64,000 bases of DNA from Gnomoniopsis sp. IMI 355080 (lineage: Eukaryota > Ascomycota > Sordariomycetes > Diaporthales > Gnomoniaceae). Positions 47,536-59,850 of the stretch are shown here, piece by piece. Below the pieces are notes generated by a model, which saw only the letters and a list, made by a program, of their open reading frames with translations, was not told where the DNA came from and made no database searches. Location: NCBI GenBank assembly GCA_027946555.1, contig JAPEVC010000003.1, forward strand, positions 301,738 to 365,737, written 5' to 3'. The translations under genes were made by a program, and so were the position numbers. Position 1 is the stretch's first letter; the number at the start of each line of letters is the position of its first letter.

Positions 47536-49305
47536 ATGACAGCTCGAGAATGGGAGATGGTCAAGGACGTGGTCCCACCAGGGGATCAAACTGGAATATA
47601 CTACATACCAATATCGAATGTCTGTGGGACCCTGAGTCTATGACGAGAGGATGAAGCGACGTTGTAGAACCCCAGTCTCGAACGCCTTGCTGATCGGAAA
47701 CCTGCAGCTCCCATTCAACGTGTCGTGGCAGCAAGTGAAAGACTATGTGCGACAGGTCTGCGACGTGGACCACGTGGAAATCTTCCAGAAAAGCACGGCT
47801 GGTTGGATTAGGGTCAAGGGGCGGGAGAACTTCGACAAGGCCTACGGTATGATATGAACAACTTCCCCCAATGAAACTTCTCTGCGAGATGGTGTGCATG
47901 ACTAGGCGGCTCCCTTCGGTTATTGACATTTTCACACACAGCACGCCTAGATGGCAAAGAATTCAACGGTCGCGCAATCATTGCAGATGGCAGGAATAGC
48001 GTTAACCCGATCTTGGTGCGAGACTTGAAAATCTGCAAGCCCACAGGTTCTAGCAACTGCCCGTCAAGCAGAGGAGGGAGTGCTGTTGCTACATCCGCCG
48101 CACACGAGACGCCCCTAAATTCCACGGCGGGTCATGTATCATATGTAGACTCGTCGGTGTTCTCGTCGCCCACATCCACCACAAGCTCAGGGTTCAGCCA
48201 GGTGGGTCCGAGTTCCTATACTACCTCCTCGTCCTACTCGAGCAGTCCAGGACGAAACCTACGGCCACGCGAGTATCAATGCCTAATATCCATGCCAGCA
48301 GCTCGGGAGCTGATGCCCCAGCGTTTCGCACAGGGACGAGCACCAGACGGCTACAGCATGTCTACGTCGTCCTCGGGCTTCATGAGCAGCCCAGACACAT
48401 CCTTCTCACAAGGTCACATCGCCGCCGGCTACGACCCTTTTCCCACAGTCTTCACACCCCCCACACCCTACGGTTTCAGTACTATGCAACAGTCCTTCAT
48501 TTCTACCTACCCACCCTCATCAGATGGGACGCAGGCGATGTACAATGCATCTGCCGCGTACGCCGTACAACCACCCACTTACAACGACTATTACCCACCA
48601 AGCACGTCAGCCTTGACCACTCAGATGTCCAATATGGCCCTTGGAAGCCACAGTGGCGGCGGCGGCGGCGGCATTATTTACACAGAACAGCGGGGCGTCC
48701 ATATCCGCGACATTTCAAGGCGGGCATCCGAGGACCAGATTCGCAAGATGATCCGCGACGTCACCGGCCCTGAGGCCAGCCTCATCGAAATGATCAAGAT
48801 CCCCGCGCAAGACGGATCTCCACGTGGCCACGCCTTCATCCATTGCCGCAGCGCAAGCCTGGCCACGCGCCTGGTGAACCACCTCCACGGCTACGAGTTC
48901 AAGGACCGCAAACTGCAGGCGCGGCTCATGAAGGAGGGCGAGGCTATCGGTGGCGGTTTCGTTGCAACCACATCGTCGCTGTCTCCATCGGTCAAGCCGC
49001 AGCGTAGCAGTGGCAGCAGCAGTAGCGGCAGCAGCAAGCATCATCGCCACCGGAAGGAGGATGGCAGGCGTACCGAGCGCAAGGAGCGAGACAGTCGTCC
49101 CCCCAAAAGCGCATCTAAGACGGTCTCGTCCACGTTCGCGTCCAGCAGCAAAAGCAGCACGACCGTGCCCCCACTGGTTGTTGGCGGGAATCTGGCCACC
49201 GCCTCCTTGTCGGCTTCCCCAAAGGAGAAACACGGCAAGAAGTCGCTTGTCGTCATTGCGGACGGCAGTTCCGGTCGCCGGCCAAGCGATGCAGACTCGC
49301 AGTAA
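47536..49305 (+). CDS. RNA-binding protein with two RRM domains and Ser/Lys-rich tail
   Basis: Three exons (47536-47619, 47708-47846, 47942-49305) encode 528 residues. Exon 1 is MTAREWEMVKDVVPPG to YYIPISN. It joins at CTGCAG to LPFNVSWQQVKDYVRQ, completing RNP2 of the first RRM (about 20-98), whose RNP1 region is GWIRVKG. The second junction (GTATGA to CACACAG, phase 1) gives KAYARLDGKEFNGRAIIADGRN. A Ser/Tyr/Pro-rich middle (about 105-315) ends in a Gly run. The second RRM is at about 325-400 (GVHIRDISRRASEDQIRKMI, GHAFIHCRSASLATRLVNHLHG). The tail is Ser-, Lys- and Arg-rich. The first donor, GTCTGT, is weak, so exon 1 is the least certain part. Probably an mRNA-processing or mRNP protein; I do not recognise a named orthologue. 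Confidence 0.82.
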
Positions 49306-51150
49306 CAAATCATGAGAAAAGAAATCGAGGATGTAGGCGTTTGTACTTGGCATGTAATCGACGTTGAGAATTGTCACCATGGGGGTTGCGTGGTGTGGGT
49401 CGGAAGCCACCACGAAAGACGGCACGGGGATGCCTAGCTCTTTTTCATTTCTTTTTCTCCTCTTTTGAAATGAATGATGCAAGATTCTGTACTGTAGCGT
49501 TGGGTGGGAGGGGCGAGCACACACAGCTTACCTACCTAAGTGGGAAGTGTCCATGGACAAATTGCAATTGGATATCCAAAAAAATATGTTGAGAAAAAGA
49601 ATGAACTTATTTGATGGATGCCACGTGAGCCCGGAGCCTTCCCCGCTGGTCCCCTTGCTGCATAAGCCCAAACAGTATCAAATTGTTGCTTTTCATTTTT
49701 CCTTCTTTTTTTATCTCTTTTCTTTTTCTGGTCTATCTATGCCTGTTGCTTCCTGTCATCTCACCGCCGGCCGAACGGTGACACGTCACTTAATATGCGC
49801 GCAGAAGACGCCCGTACCTGCAACTGCGAACCAATGACCGGATTGTTGGCTCTCCAGATGTTCTCTAGTTGCCTAACTAGTACTATGTTGTAGTTCATGA
49901 TCGTCGCAATAACGTTCCTGTGAGCCCCTGCATACCCTTCCTAGCTTCGGAACAGGTGCTACTACTATGTACTATGTATGTGACCAACGCCATGCGCTGT
50001 TCTTGGCCCCACCTAGTCGTTCGATACTAGTATTGATATGGGAGCCTCGCATTCGCTCTCAGGCACACTGCCAGCTTTAAGCTTGTGCTAGTTTGTTTCT
50101 TTGACCCAAACCCCCCCCCCCCTTGCACCCTACCTTTTGACTCCGAACGAAACCGGGAAAAGCTCTGTCTAGTGCGTCTCAGCAGTCGACGAGGTATAGT
50201 CCTTTTTCTTATTTTTTTCAGCGTCGACTTTATTGCGCACATCGCGGCTGGTCCCACTAGACTCGACCCAATATTACTATAAGTGCTACTGAGCACTTTT
50301 TTTCCGTGATGATCTGCCTAAAGCCTCCACCTATCCTCCGTGCGGCTCTGCCGGGTCGTCTCAGTCGTTTCATCTCATTGTTTACCACCGGGTAATCGGA
50401 TAGCCACTCCTGTGAGCAGGGCACATCTTGTAGATGACATCTACTCAGCTACACTCACATGGCCTTGACGTTACTCAAACCTGAAGCTCACTTTCATAGG
50501 AGTCGAAACTGATAGCGAGCAGTCTATGTGGTATTGTGATAGTTGTCAGATTACTATTTCATTTACTCAGTAGGGCTAATAAATGTAGCTTCCTCCTTGC
50601 CCACTTTTTGACTTTTTCAAGATGCGCCTTATCAATGAAGAACATCCATCAACACCCATCCAATCCAACACCTCGCTGATCTCAGACATAGTAGTCCATG
50701 TTTGTATGTGAATTGTCCCTGAAGGTTGGTATATACGTTGGTTTTATACAACGAGCGCGGAGGACCATGGCTCGCACCTGACCAGATCCTGTCCATGCTC
50801 CTCGAGCACCTCGCAGCACCAGGCCAGCGAAGGACAACAGGAGCAGGACGCAAAGGACAGGCCCTGGCGAAAAAAAGGCCTCGCACACATGACGAGTGAA
50901 ATATGTACAAGTCGGGTGTGGTGTAACGAGAAATGACAGCATGGAAGCTCAACGGCTCCTGGTATATTCGTCTAACCAATTCCGTCCGTGAGTCGTGATG
51001 TAAGCTCATAATCTCCTTGTAGAGATGTTATGCCCGGTGACCAATGCGATACGACTCTGTAGGTTCGCATTGTCCGGTGGCGGCGCGATGAGCAGTCGGC
51101 CGCCTTGGTTGTATTTGGCAGTCAACCCGCGCTCAAATACTAGTCAGTCC
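49306..51150. other. Convergent gene-free block
   Basis: About 1.8 kb between the 3' ends of the two-RRM gene and the membrane-protein gene. It holds a 12-base C run (50111-50122) and CTTACCTACCTAAG at 49528-49541. No supported frame. Confidence 0.45.
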
Positions 51151-53045
51151 CTAAGGCCGAGCCACATCATTTTGCGTCGGGAGAGCTGGTAGAGGGGGCT
51201 GGGAGGATAAAGTGTCTTCATAGCGTCGTGGCTCCTCGCCATCGTCCATCATCATCGTCAATCGCTGCTCCGGAGGCAAGATCGGGACAGGTGGGATCTC
51301 TTCGTCAGTATCCCGTCGCTGCTGTCTTTCAACGCGGCCCGTTTGTTGATTCACCCAGCTGTTTACGGATCGATACCTTGTTGGCATATCTTCGCTTGTC
51401 GTCGTGTATATCGTATCCCGCTGTCCATTGCTGCCGACTTCACTGCGAGTGGCGACGCTGTTGGCTCGGCTTCGGCTACCAGATGATTTGGCGAAGCTAT
51501 ATGGGCGTGGATCCTGGCCCTGCTGAAGCGTGGCCATGGGTGGCACAATGATATCACCGTCACCGAAGCCAGAAGAAATGGACGACAATTCTGAGGCCCG
51601 GTAGACGGCACGCGTAGCTGGGTCGTAGGCTGCAGACGCGGTTCGTGCAAGCTCAGACTGATTGAAAAACCCAGGCATCCGTGACCGATCGGTTCCTGTT
51701 GTTGCAACGGTTTCCATGGTTCCTCCCCCACCGTACTGCGTTGCGCTATTCGGACTAACACTAGTCACGACGGGAGGGTCTTCCGGGGAAGCAAAAGGAT
51801 TGTTGACCACATTATCAGGGCTGAATCTGGTCTGTATCGGGGGTAGGGCCGCCGGGTACTGTTGTTCCGCATAAGGAAAGTTCCGTTGCGTCAAGGAGCT
51901 CTGTGGGCTCTGCGTATTTCGAGATTGGATTGTGCCACTCGGCGAGGATACGGTCGCGGAAAAGGGGTTGATTTGAGCGTATGACATGGGCGAAAATCCA
52001 ACGTTCGTGTCCAATTGGGGAAGTGCCATTGGCCCTTGTCTTTCAGCAGGCTGTGCCATGTCGCGCCGCGAATTCATCGAGTAGATGCTGACTGTCGGAC
52101 CCATCGACTTGCCCGAAGTTTGGTACGTCGAGGCCGAGCGGCGCATTTCAGCTGCGTCCAGGTCTTCCCAGGCTCGTTGATTGCGGCCAAAATAAGGTAT
52201 CTTGGCAAGCAAAGCATTGGGCGATGAGAAATCATCGCCATCCATACCTTGCTTCGCTCGCTCACGCTTCTTGTACATCCGCAAACCCATCCAGCATACA
52301 AAACATATGAGGATGAAAGCTCCTATGTGCACCTTATTAGCAAGCCGGGACTACAAAACCATTCGTGGTTGATTATCAGCCTACCTATCGAGCCTGCTGA
52401 GATGAGGACGTCCTCAGCAGTTGGGCTGAGACCACCTGGAGGTGGGCCATCCCGATGGGCATCATCATGGTGATCACCAGTATCGCTGATGAAGATAGTC
52501 GGTGAGGGTGGTGTCGTATCGAAAGCCGCTGTGGCGCTCTGCAATTGGGTGGTGGTTGACGAAGGTGAAGGGAACAGGGACGTAATGAAAGACGATGGAG
52601 ACGATGTGGCCACTACCGGTACCACTGAGGTGGTTGTCATAATGGTCACCGATGATATGGTCACCACCTGAGGGTTAAGAGCAGCGGGAGCAGGGGCAGT
52701 AGAGGCGGTTGGCAGAGGCTTCAAGGTCGAGAACGCCTGCGATGAAGACGTGCTGCTTGTCGTCGTACTACTTGTGGTCAAGCTGCTTGTGGTTAAGATG
52801 CTTATAGATGAGCTGCTTGTCGTCGTGCTGGTCAGGGACGGCAAAGACGTGATGAGAGTGGGCAGTGACGGTGTTAGAGTCGTAGGCGATGGCAACAAAG
52901 GAGTTAGTGCCGTCGGAAAAGCTGTCAGGGGGTTCGGAGGAGGAGGTGGTGGCGTGTTTCTCTGTCCATCAATGGTCTTTCGGTCGTCATCGTCGTCGTC
53001 CCCGTCCCCTCCAGTCTGCTGTAACCTGTTTTTCTGTTTCCCATT

Positions 53046-53077
<32 letters not shown>

Positions 53078-53279
53078 GTTCGTCTCCGCGGTCCTGTCGA
53101 TGATCGTCTCGTAATGAGACGAAACCGCTGCGATTCTGCCTCATTGGGTTCCTTTTGCTCCATACGTAGTCGCTACCCTTAGTATCGACATCTCGCCTTG
53201 TCAACTTTCCCAGCGCTCGGCGTTGTGATGCTGTCCGTCCTAAGAGTTCTTCGTGCGGGTGACCTTTGAATGGGGCCAT
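51151..53279 (-). CDS. Single-pass membrane protein with Ser/Thr-rich outer region, function unknown
   Basis: Two exons (52385-53279 and 51151-52322; donor GTAGGC, branch TGCTAATAA, acceptor CACATAG, phase 1) encode 688 residues. The N terminus (1-60) is charged and has no signal peptide. An acidic stretch of ten Asp (near 70-80) and a second Asp run are encoded by a GTC/GAC repeat (53046-53078). A Pro run follows, then a long Ser/Thr-rich region (about 125-260), as in O-mannosylated wall-sensor ectodomains. One membrane segment (about 293-310, GAFILICFVCWMGL) follows, with RMYKKRERAK on its cytoplasmic side, and then a long Ser/Asn/Gln-rich cytoplasmic tail. The intron falls in the membrane segment. 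The layout resembles fungal Mid2/Wsc-type sensors or similar type I or III membrane proteins, but no family motif identifies it. Confidence 0.75.
53046..53078. repeat. GTC/GAC trinucleotide repeat encoding poly-Asp
   Basis: Tandem GTC units on the plus strand (GAC on the coding strand), giving ten consecutive Asp codons in the membrane-protein gene. Likely length-variable. Confidence 0.85.
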
Positions 53280-56200
53280 GACGTCTGCCGTTCCGCATGC
53301 TCGTTATGTTCTCAAGCCACCATCTCAACCCGCCTAACGCCAGCGTCGTGGATACAGTCGGAGCAGAAGGCTTGTCCTGTTGGAAACGTCCCCAGACTTG
53401 TCGAAGAGAAGGCAGTGGCCTTGTCGAGAGACAAGCGTGAAGGAAAGCGAGTAACAAAAAAAGAGGCCAGCCCTGACAAGAAAAGAAGGTGAAGGGGAAG
53501 TGGAGGGAAGGTTTTGAAAGGGTACTTCCAAGAAAAACGAGTTTGGCGAAAGGAAAGTATGCAAGCTGTGGGGAGGACGAAGTAGACCCAAGCAATGTCT
53601 CGCGGTGGAGCAGTGCGGGAGGAGGGCTGGGGCTATTCGCCTGGCAGTCTAGAGTCGGGACGGGCCAATGGCCCATCGGATCGATCGCCAGTTTAGGGAT
53701 GCTGTCCCTGACTCGGAGAAGGGATAGTGCTGTTGGAGGACCGGGATTTGTTCACGTTGGGAATGACCCCAAACGAGCCTCAAGGTCGGATTAGCAGGGG
53801 TAGTCGAAGCTTAAAAGGCTGCACGGATCGGCAGAGAGAGGGCACGGGGCCCTCGTGGCGCTGCGCTGGCCTAGCCCATCACATCCTTGGGTCCCCCTTA
53901 GTGATTGATGGGAGACTCAAGAGCAAAGCTGAGGACAGGAAGAGAAGCTCCACTGAGAGCTGATGACGACTATGGGCAAAGCTGTGTCCAGCCTCTTGCT
54001 TAGGCTCGGCGAGTTCTCGGTCCTCGAGCGTGGTGGAGCGTGGCATTGCACACCCCTTGGCCTACTGGTGGATGATTGTCCTCCAAGTCTCTATATTCTG
54101 TCCCGTATACAGTATGTACGTAAAAAGTGTCGTACACAGATCTACCACAGGGGAAGAGGAGGGGGGGTTGTAGCAATTCATTTCAGACAGGACTGAGGTG
54201 ACCCGCGTGGACATCCCAAAGAGAACACTTGGAACACGTCCTGTACTGCTGCTCCTGGCCAGGCTTGGACGGTGTCGACACTCGACAGGACTGAGAGCAT
54301 AGTCTGTAACGCTCACGAGGTGATGCAGCACCACCGGCAATTTCGGCTCTGTAAGAAAACAAGACCTACGCCCCAGACGCAGACTTGATCGGATGAGTGC
54401 GTAGGGCGTGATTGTGCTGGAAGGCGTGCATTTGACACTGCCATCGTGGCGCGGACTGAGGTCAACAGCTACTATGGTAGAACGGCGGCATGATCTACCT
54501 AGCGCAAACCACGAAATGCTCTCAATAGCCGTAATTTTCCCGTGTCACTGCACACACCTATACTCGGATAGAGCGGACAGTGTCAACGCATTGACGCGAG
54601 GCGATGGGTCGATGCTGGAGATGTTCGAAGAGCATGTGAGGCTAAGGATGGACAAAGTCAAGTGTCTCAGAAACACCGAACGTCGTTTCATAATGGCCGC
54701 TAACCCGGCTTGGGCTTAGCGTCTACAGGGGCGCAGGGCTCAAGGGGTCCTTCCCGTTGCCGCGCCGAACCGCCAAGAAAGTCTTTGCGAACGACTGGCG
54801 ATTGAATTCTACTACTCCATACAGTAGCTGAGTAGTACGCACATAGCATGCAATAATACACTCCCTCCTTCTACCATCACAGCACACACTCAACGAATCC
54901 ATGCGCCCATCGCCTTGTCAGAGCCTGTTTCTGCACCCACTCACACAAGTCACGCGATAGACAGACAACCGGACAATATCATGAGCTCAAAACTCGAAAA
55001 CTTATTGAAACATGTTGATCAACACAACGCGATCGTCCATTGCACACCAATCACTCAGGAGATCTGCATTGACAAGCACGGCACATGTGCATTCAATGTC
55101 TTGTCTTGTTTACCGAGTCTGCGCTGCCCTTTTGCATATCAAGCTGCGATGAGAAGTCTCACTGGCTATGACAGAGTTCAAGCTCTGCAGACACGTTGAT
55201 CTCCCCGTCCTTGGCGAGCAGTGCTACACAGGGACAACCTGAGACGTCTCCTTGGGTCATCAAGTCTTTCATCGTACAGGATCCCCACTTTTCCGTCGCG
55301 TCCCCTTTGGCTCAAATGCCGCTGCGTCTTGTGACCCCACGGGTGAACTCTGGCAAAATGCGACAGTTGAAAGACGAGCATGGCAAACCCTTGGTCAGCC
55401 ACTGCCTTCGATGATATATCACCTCTACTATGATAGTTAAGCCTTATTGACACACATCTGAAAGCTCTACTATATCAGATGAAGAGCCGAGAGCCAAAGC
55501 AAGAATTTTGGAGAGCCTCAAGGTCAGATGATGACTTATTAGACCTGCTAGACCATCCACAGTAATTGATGCAAGCTCTTCACGTCGATTCTGAGGCGAG
55601 CGAGCGAGCGGCCTCCAACTGTCGCGGTCTTCGACCATACTTTTCCATCCTGTGGCCCACCCGTGATTCGTACATGCTCACCAAACATCTCAGCCTTATA
55701 CGGATGCTAGCAAGCATGCAGCTCGCTGCGCCCCGGCGCCCCTATTTTGTGCAAGCATAGTACGCAGTAGCGGCGGGCGCATTATACTCTGCAGCTTCGT
55801 TCTCAGCCCGAAGAAGCCAGACCACTAGGCGTTTTCGAGAGGCGGCATGAATGCTGGCTTGGCCCGGTGGACCCTTTCCAAAGACTTCGGGCGATGGCAG
55901 ACTAGGAGGCCTTGTCGTCGCTTGTGTCGTCTCGACCCAGACTTTGGCGGTCCATTGCTTATTTTGCCTTTCCTGTGCGGTACCCCCTGTGTTAGAGTAC
56001 AGATGGCAGCTTGCTGCCAAAGACCTGATTGGCTTGCGGCTCCTGCTCGATTCCCGTTCTTGTCATTTGGGTGAGACGAACCCACCTCGGTCTTCTAAGT
56101 ACATACGAGCATCGACCGTCTCCAACCCACATGCAGCACGCGCGTTCACACAACAGATATATTGCGTCCATCGCATTGCCCCCCAGGAAAACGAAGCCTT

Positions 56201-57935
56201 TTTTCCGGGAATCACATCCGCGCGGCTAAATGGGCTAGGTAAGGGACGACATGAATCCACTTTGGATCGGAATAGAAGTCAAGATGGGCTACCTCTTTGT
56301 CGTGAGAGGCCTCCGCTGAAGACTGCAAGTCCCATTCTTTCTGTGAGGCGTGGAGCGCAACGATCATTTAGATACTTTGGCCAACGCGGTAGATTGCAAG
56401 GTGTGAGCCGCACATGTCATAATCGATGGGGGCTACAAAAGAGCAATAACGCACCCGGCCCCCTCCCCCCAATCCCAAGAAGATCTTGTGAACTTTCAGC
56501 AAGATGCACTTGCAACAAGATGGGTTTGTAACTGGATATTCCCCACCAAAACGCGATGAGGCGATGCGCTGATCGATGTTTGTTAGCTTTCAACGTTTAT
56601 TACGTAGCAATCCAAAGAGCAGTGGACTGAATAGTTACCTGAAAACTGAGATCAGTTATCAGCTACCAGCCTTTGTGGCGCTATAGGCTAAAATCCAGAA
56701 ACTATCACATCCCCGTTACCAGACACCTCAAGCACACACACGTCTATTGCTCTCGACTTGACGAGGAGAGCTGCATAATCACGTGCCAGGCATACCTAAC
56801 CCGGGCTCAGACTGACAACACCTGCCTAAGCTGTCCGATATAAACTATACGACTTGAAATTACGGGCGTTTCCATGCCGAGAGGTCCGAACAAGTCCGGT
56901 GGCCCGGAAGAATTATGGGTCCATCGGAGGGCTTTCCCGAAGCCCTCCGGTGCAGCACCGAACCAGACTGGATTTATCTACCTAATTACCGAGGTACCAC
57001 GTGCCTTCTCTGGGCACTGGACAGGGACAGAAGCAGGAAGGCTCCTATCGCAAGCGATGGATACTATAGCTTGTGAGAGAACTTTTTGGCGTTCAGTGGT
57101 TGGCGTATTGCTATCGGCATGAGTTCGCGACTCACCGACTCGCATGCTCATTGATACTTGACCGGGGAAAAGGCATCGCTTGTGAACCCGGGATTCTGTC
57201 ACCCCCTGTACAAACATGTGGCACTTGCGTGCAGGTACATGGTTTCTGCGTCATTTTCAAGACCCGGGATGCGTATGCCGAGATGCGGCGCTGTTGATCA
57301 CGAACTGCACAGCTTGTATAGATGGACGGATTGATAGATGCTTTGTAGGAGGAAAAGTCAAATTCACGAAAGCCTACCGTGGCAGTACCTATGGCAAGTA
57401 TCCAAGGTAGGTAACGAAGTGCAATTGGCAGGTTTTCCCTGATCCTCGGCCCGGCGCGAAGTACCCCAGGTATGTATCGAGGTAGGTAGCCAGTTATCAA
57501 ATAAGATTTTTTTATCCAAGACTTGGCGAACAATCGCCGAGGAATCTTTCGCAGCTGGATGGAAGAATCTGACGGGAACGGCCGGCCAGGAATTTCCTCT
57601 CTTTGTTATAGGTTCCAGTCCCGACCTAGATACATACTACCTGGGTAGATAAACAGACAGATTGGCTGGGTTAGGTCAATCAGCAGCCACCTGCAGAGCT
57701 TATCGTTGCTGCTCTCGTCATCCCTGGCGCATCCATCCAAAGAAAAAAACCCGAAATACCGCAGATTGCAACTCTACGCCTACTCCCATTCCCCTTCAGC
57801 ACAGCACCAATCTCGAAATCGAAAATCCTACAATTGACCTAGAATCCCTTTTTTGGGGGTAGCTTTTGCAATACTTTTAATAATCGATAGCCCTATACTT
57901 GCTTTGCTTTTCACTTCCCCGCCCCCGCCGAAGCT
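53280..57935. other. Gene-free block of 4.7 kb between divergent genes
   Basis: No supported gene. The longest frame (55851-56531 plus, 226 codons) is rich in Arg, Cys and Pro without domain character. Several ACCTAGGT-type motifs cluster at about 57400-57650, just upstream of the NADH dehydrogenase gene. Confidence 0.4.
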
Positions 57936-59850
57936 ATGGCTTCTACCTCGCGAGCTCTCGGGCTGAGCAAGCTTGCGGCCCGTCAGTTTGGAAATGCTCC
58001 TCGTCTACAGCAACAGTCGCTCGTTGCGTCCCGCATCCTCAACCCCTCGACGCGATCCATCTCCACCGCCTCCTCTAGAACAACCCTCAACAGCAGGTTA
58101 CGGCCTGCTGCTCTGCAGTTCCGCCGCCAGCTATCCGATGCGCCCAGTCCCCTTCCTACCCCTCCCAAGAAGCCTGGCAAGATCAGGAGGACTCTCCGGT
58201 GGACATGGCGCATCACCTACTTGTCCATCCTCGGCACTATCGCATATGTCAGCTACGAGGTCTGGGAAAGCAAACACCCCGAAAACCAAGTCACACCGGA
58301 TCCGTCAAAGAAAACCCTAGTTATTCTCGGTAAGCCTGCTTCTGCGCCTGTCTGCGCTTCTGCTTTTTTTTTCTTTTTGCCTTTTACTGACCTGTCTCGC
58401 CTGCACAGGCACCGGCTGGGGCTCCGTTGCTCTCCTCAAGAAGCTCGACACCGAAAACTACAATGTCGTCGTCATCTCACCCCGTAACTACTTCCTGTTC
58501 ACTCCTCTCCTGCCCTCATGTACCACCGGCACCGTCGAGCACCGCTCCATCATGGAGCCCATCCGCACCATTCTCCAGCAGAAGAAGGCGTCCGTCAAAT
58601 ACTACGAAGCCGAGGCCAGCTCCATCGACCCTGAACGCAAGGTTGTGCGCATTCACGACGATTCCGAGATCAAGGGCGCCGTTTCCGAGACCGAGGTCGC
58701 CTATGACATGCTGGTCGTTGGTGTGGGCGCCGAGAACGCAACTTTCGGCATCCCCGGTGTGCGCGAGCACGGCTGCTTTCTGAAGGAGATTGGTGATGCC
58801 CAGCGCATTCGCAAGAAGATCATGGACTGTGTGGAGACGGCCGCGTTCAAGGACCAAGCACCGGAGGAGGTGAACAGACTGCTTCACATGGTTGTCGTTG
58901 GCGGTGGTCCCACAGGTGTCGAGTTTGCCGGTGAGCTGCAGGACTTCTTCGAGGAGGACATCAAGCGGTTGATCCCGGACATCAGCGACCGCTTCAAGGT
59001 GACGCTGGTCGAGGCCCTGCCTAACGTCCTGCCCTCCTTCTCCAAGCAGCTGATCGACTACACCGAGAGCACCTTCAAGGAGGAGAAGATCGACATCTTG
59101 ACCAAGACTATGGTCAAGAAGGTTACCGACAAGACCGTTGAGGCCGAGGCGAACCGACCCGATGGTACCAAGGAGAAAATTGTCCTGCCCTACGGCCTCC
59201 TGGTCTGGGCCACCGGCAACGCTCTCCGCCCCATCGTCAAGGACCTCATGTCGCACATTCCCGCACAAAAGGACTCGCGCCGCGGCCTCGCTGTCAACGA
59301 GTACCTGGTCGTGCAGGGCGCACGCGACATTTGGGCCGTGGGTGACTGCGCAGTGGCCGGGTACGCGCCGACGGCACAGGTCGCCTCGCAGGAGGGCGCG
59401 TTCCTCGCCAAGCTGTTCAACAACATGGCCAAGACCGAGGCCGTGGAGCAGAGCATCCGCGAGCTCTCGACCTCGCTCAACCTCAAGCCTGGCAATGCTG
59501 CCGAGATTGCCCGCCAGATCGAAGACCAGGAGCGCCAGCTGCGCCGCATCAAGGACATCAAGCCTTTCCACTACTCGCACCAGGGCAGCTTGGCGTACAT
59601 TGGCAGTGAGAAGGCCGTCGCAGACGTGGCGTGGTTTAACGGTAACTTCGCGTCTGGTGGAACCTGGACCTACCTGTTTTGGCGCAGCGCGTATCTGTCT
59701 ATGTGCTTCAGCAGTAAGTTTTTTCCGTTACTGTCATGAACTAAGCAGGACAAAGAAGCTAACAATGGGAACGCAGCCCGAAACCGACTCTTGGTGATGA
59801 ACGACTGGGCCAAGTCCAAGCTCTTTGGACGTGATGTTTCCCGGGAGTAA
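57936..59850 (+). CDS. Alternative (type II) NADH dehydrogenase, mitochondrial, NDE-like
   Basis: Single-subunit, non-proton-pumping NADH:ubiquinone oxidoreductase of the inner mitochondrial membrane. Three exons (57936-58329, 58409-59713, 59777-59850) encode 590 residues; junctions GTAAGC/CTGCACAG and GTAAGT/ACGCAG, both phase 1. An Arg/Ser-rich presequence (1-65) precedes a hydrophobic segment (about 93-108, RITYLSILGTIAYVSYEVW). The FAD-binding GTGWGS follows the first junction, then RNYFLFTPLLPS, and the NADH-binding VVVGGGPTGVEFAGEL at about 300. ARDIWAVGDCA marks the second FAD motif. It ends in the usual NRLLVMNDWAKSKLFGRD. No EF-hand insertion is seen, unlike calcium-dependent external forms. 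The N-terminal membrane segment suggests an external (NDE) position, but internal NDI1 is not excluded. Confidence 0.93.

Noticed and set aside
48715..49524. 269-codon minus-strand frame opposite the two-RRM gene
   Set aside because: Antisense to the Ser/Lys-rich tail and second RRM, whose sense reading is clearly the protein; the antisense product has no recognisable features.
55851..56531. 226-codon plus-strand frame in a gene-free block
   Set aside because: Arg/Cys/Pro-rich, no domain, no codon bias like the real genes, and no splice partners.
58516..59580. 354-codon open frame on the minus strand opposite the NADH dehydrogenase gene
   Set aside because: Antisense shadow of a gene with strong third-position C bias; composition is Leu/Val/Gly-rich repetition of the sense codons and no domain is visible.
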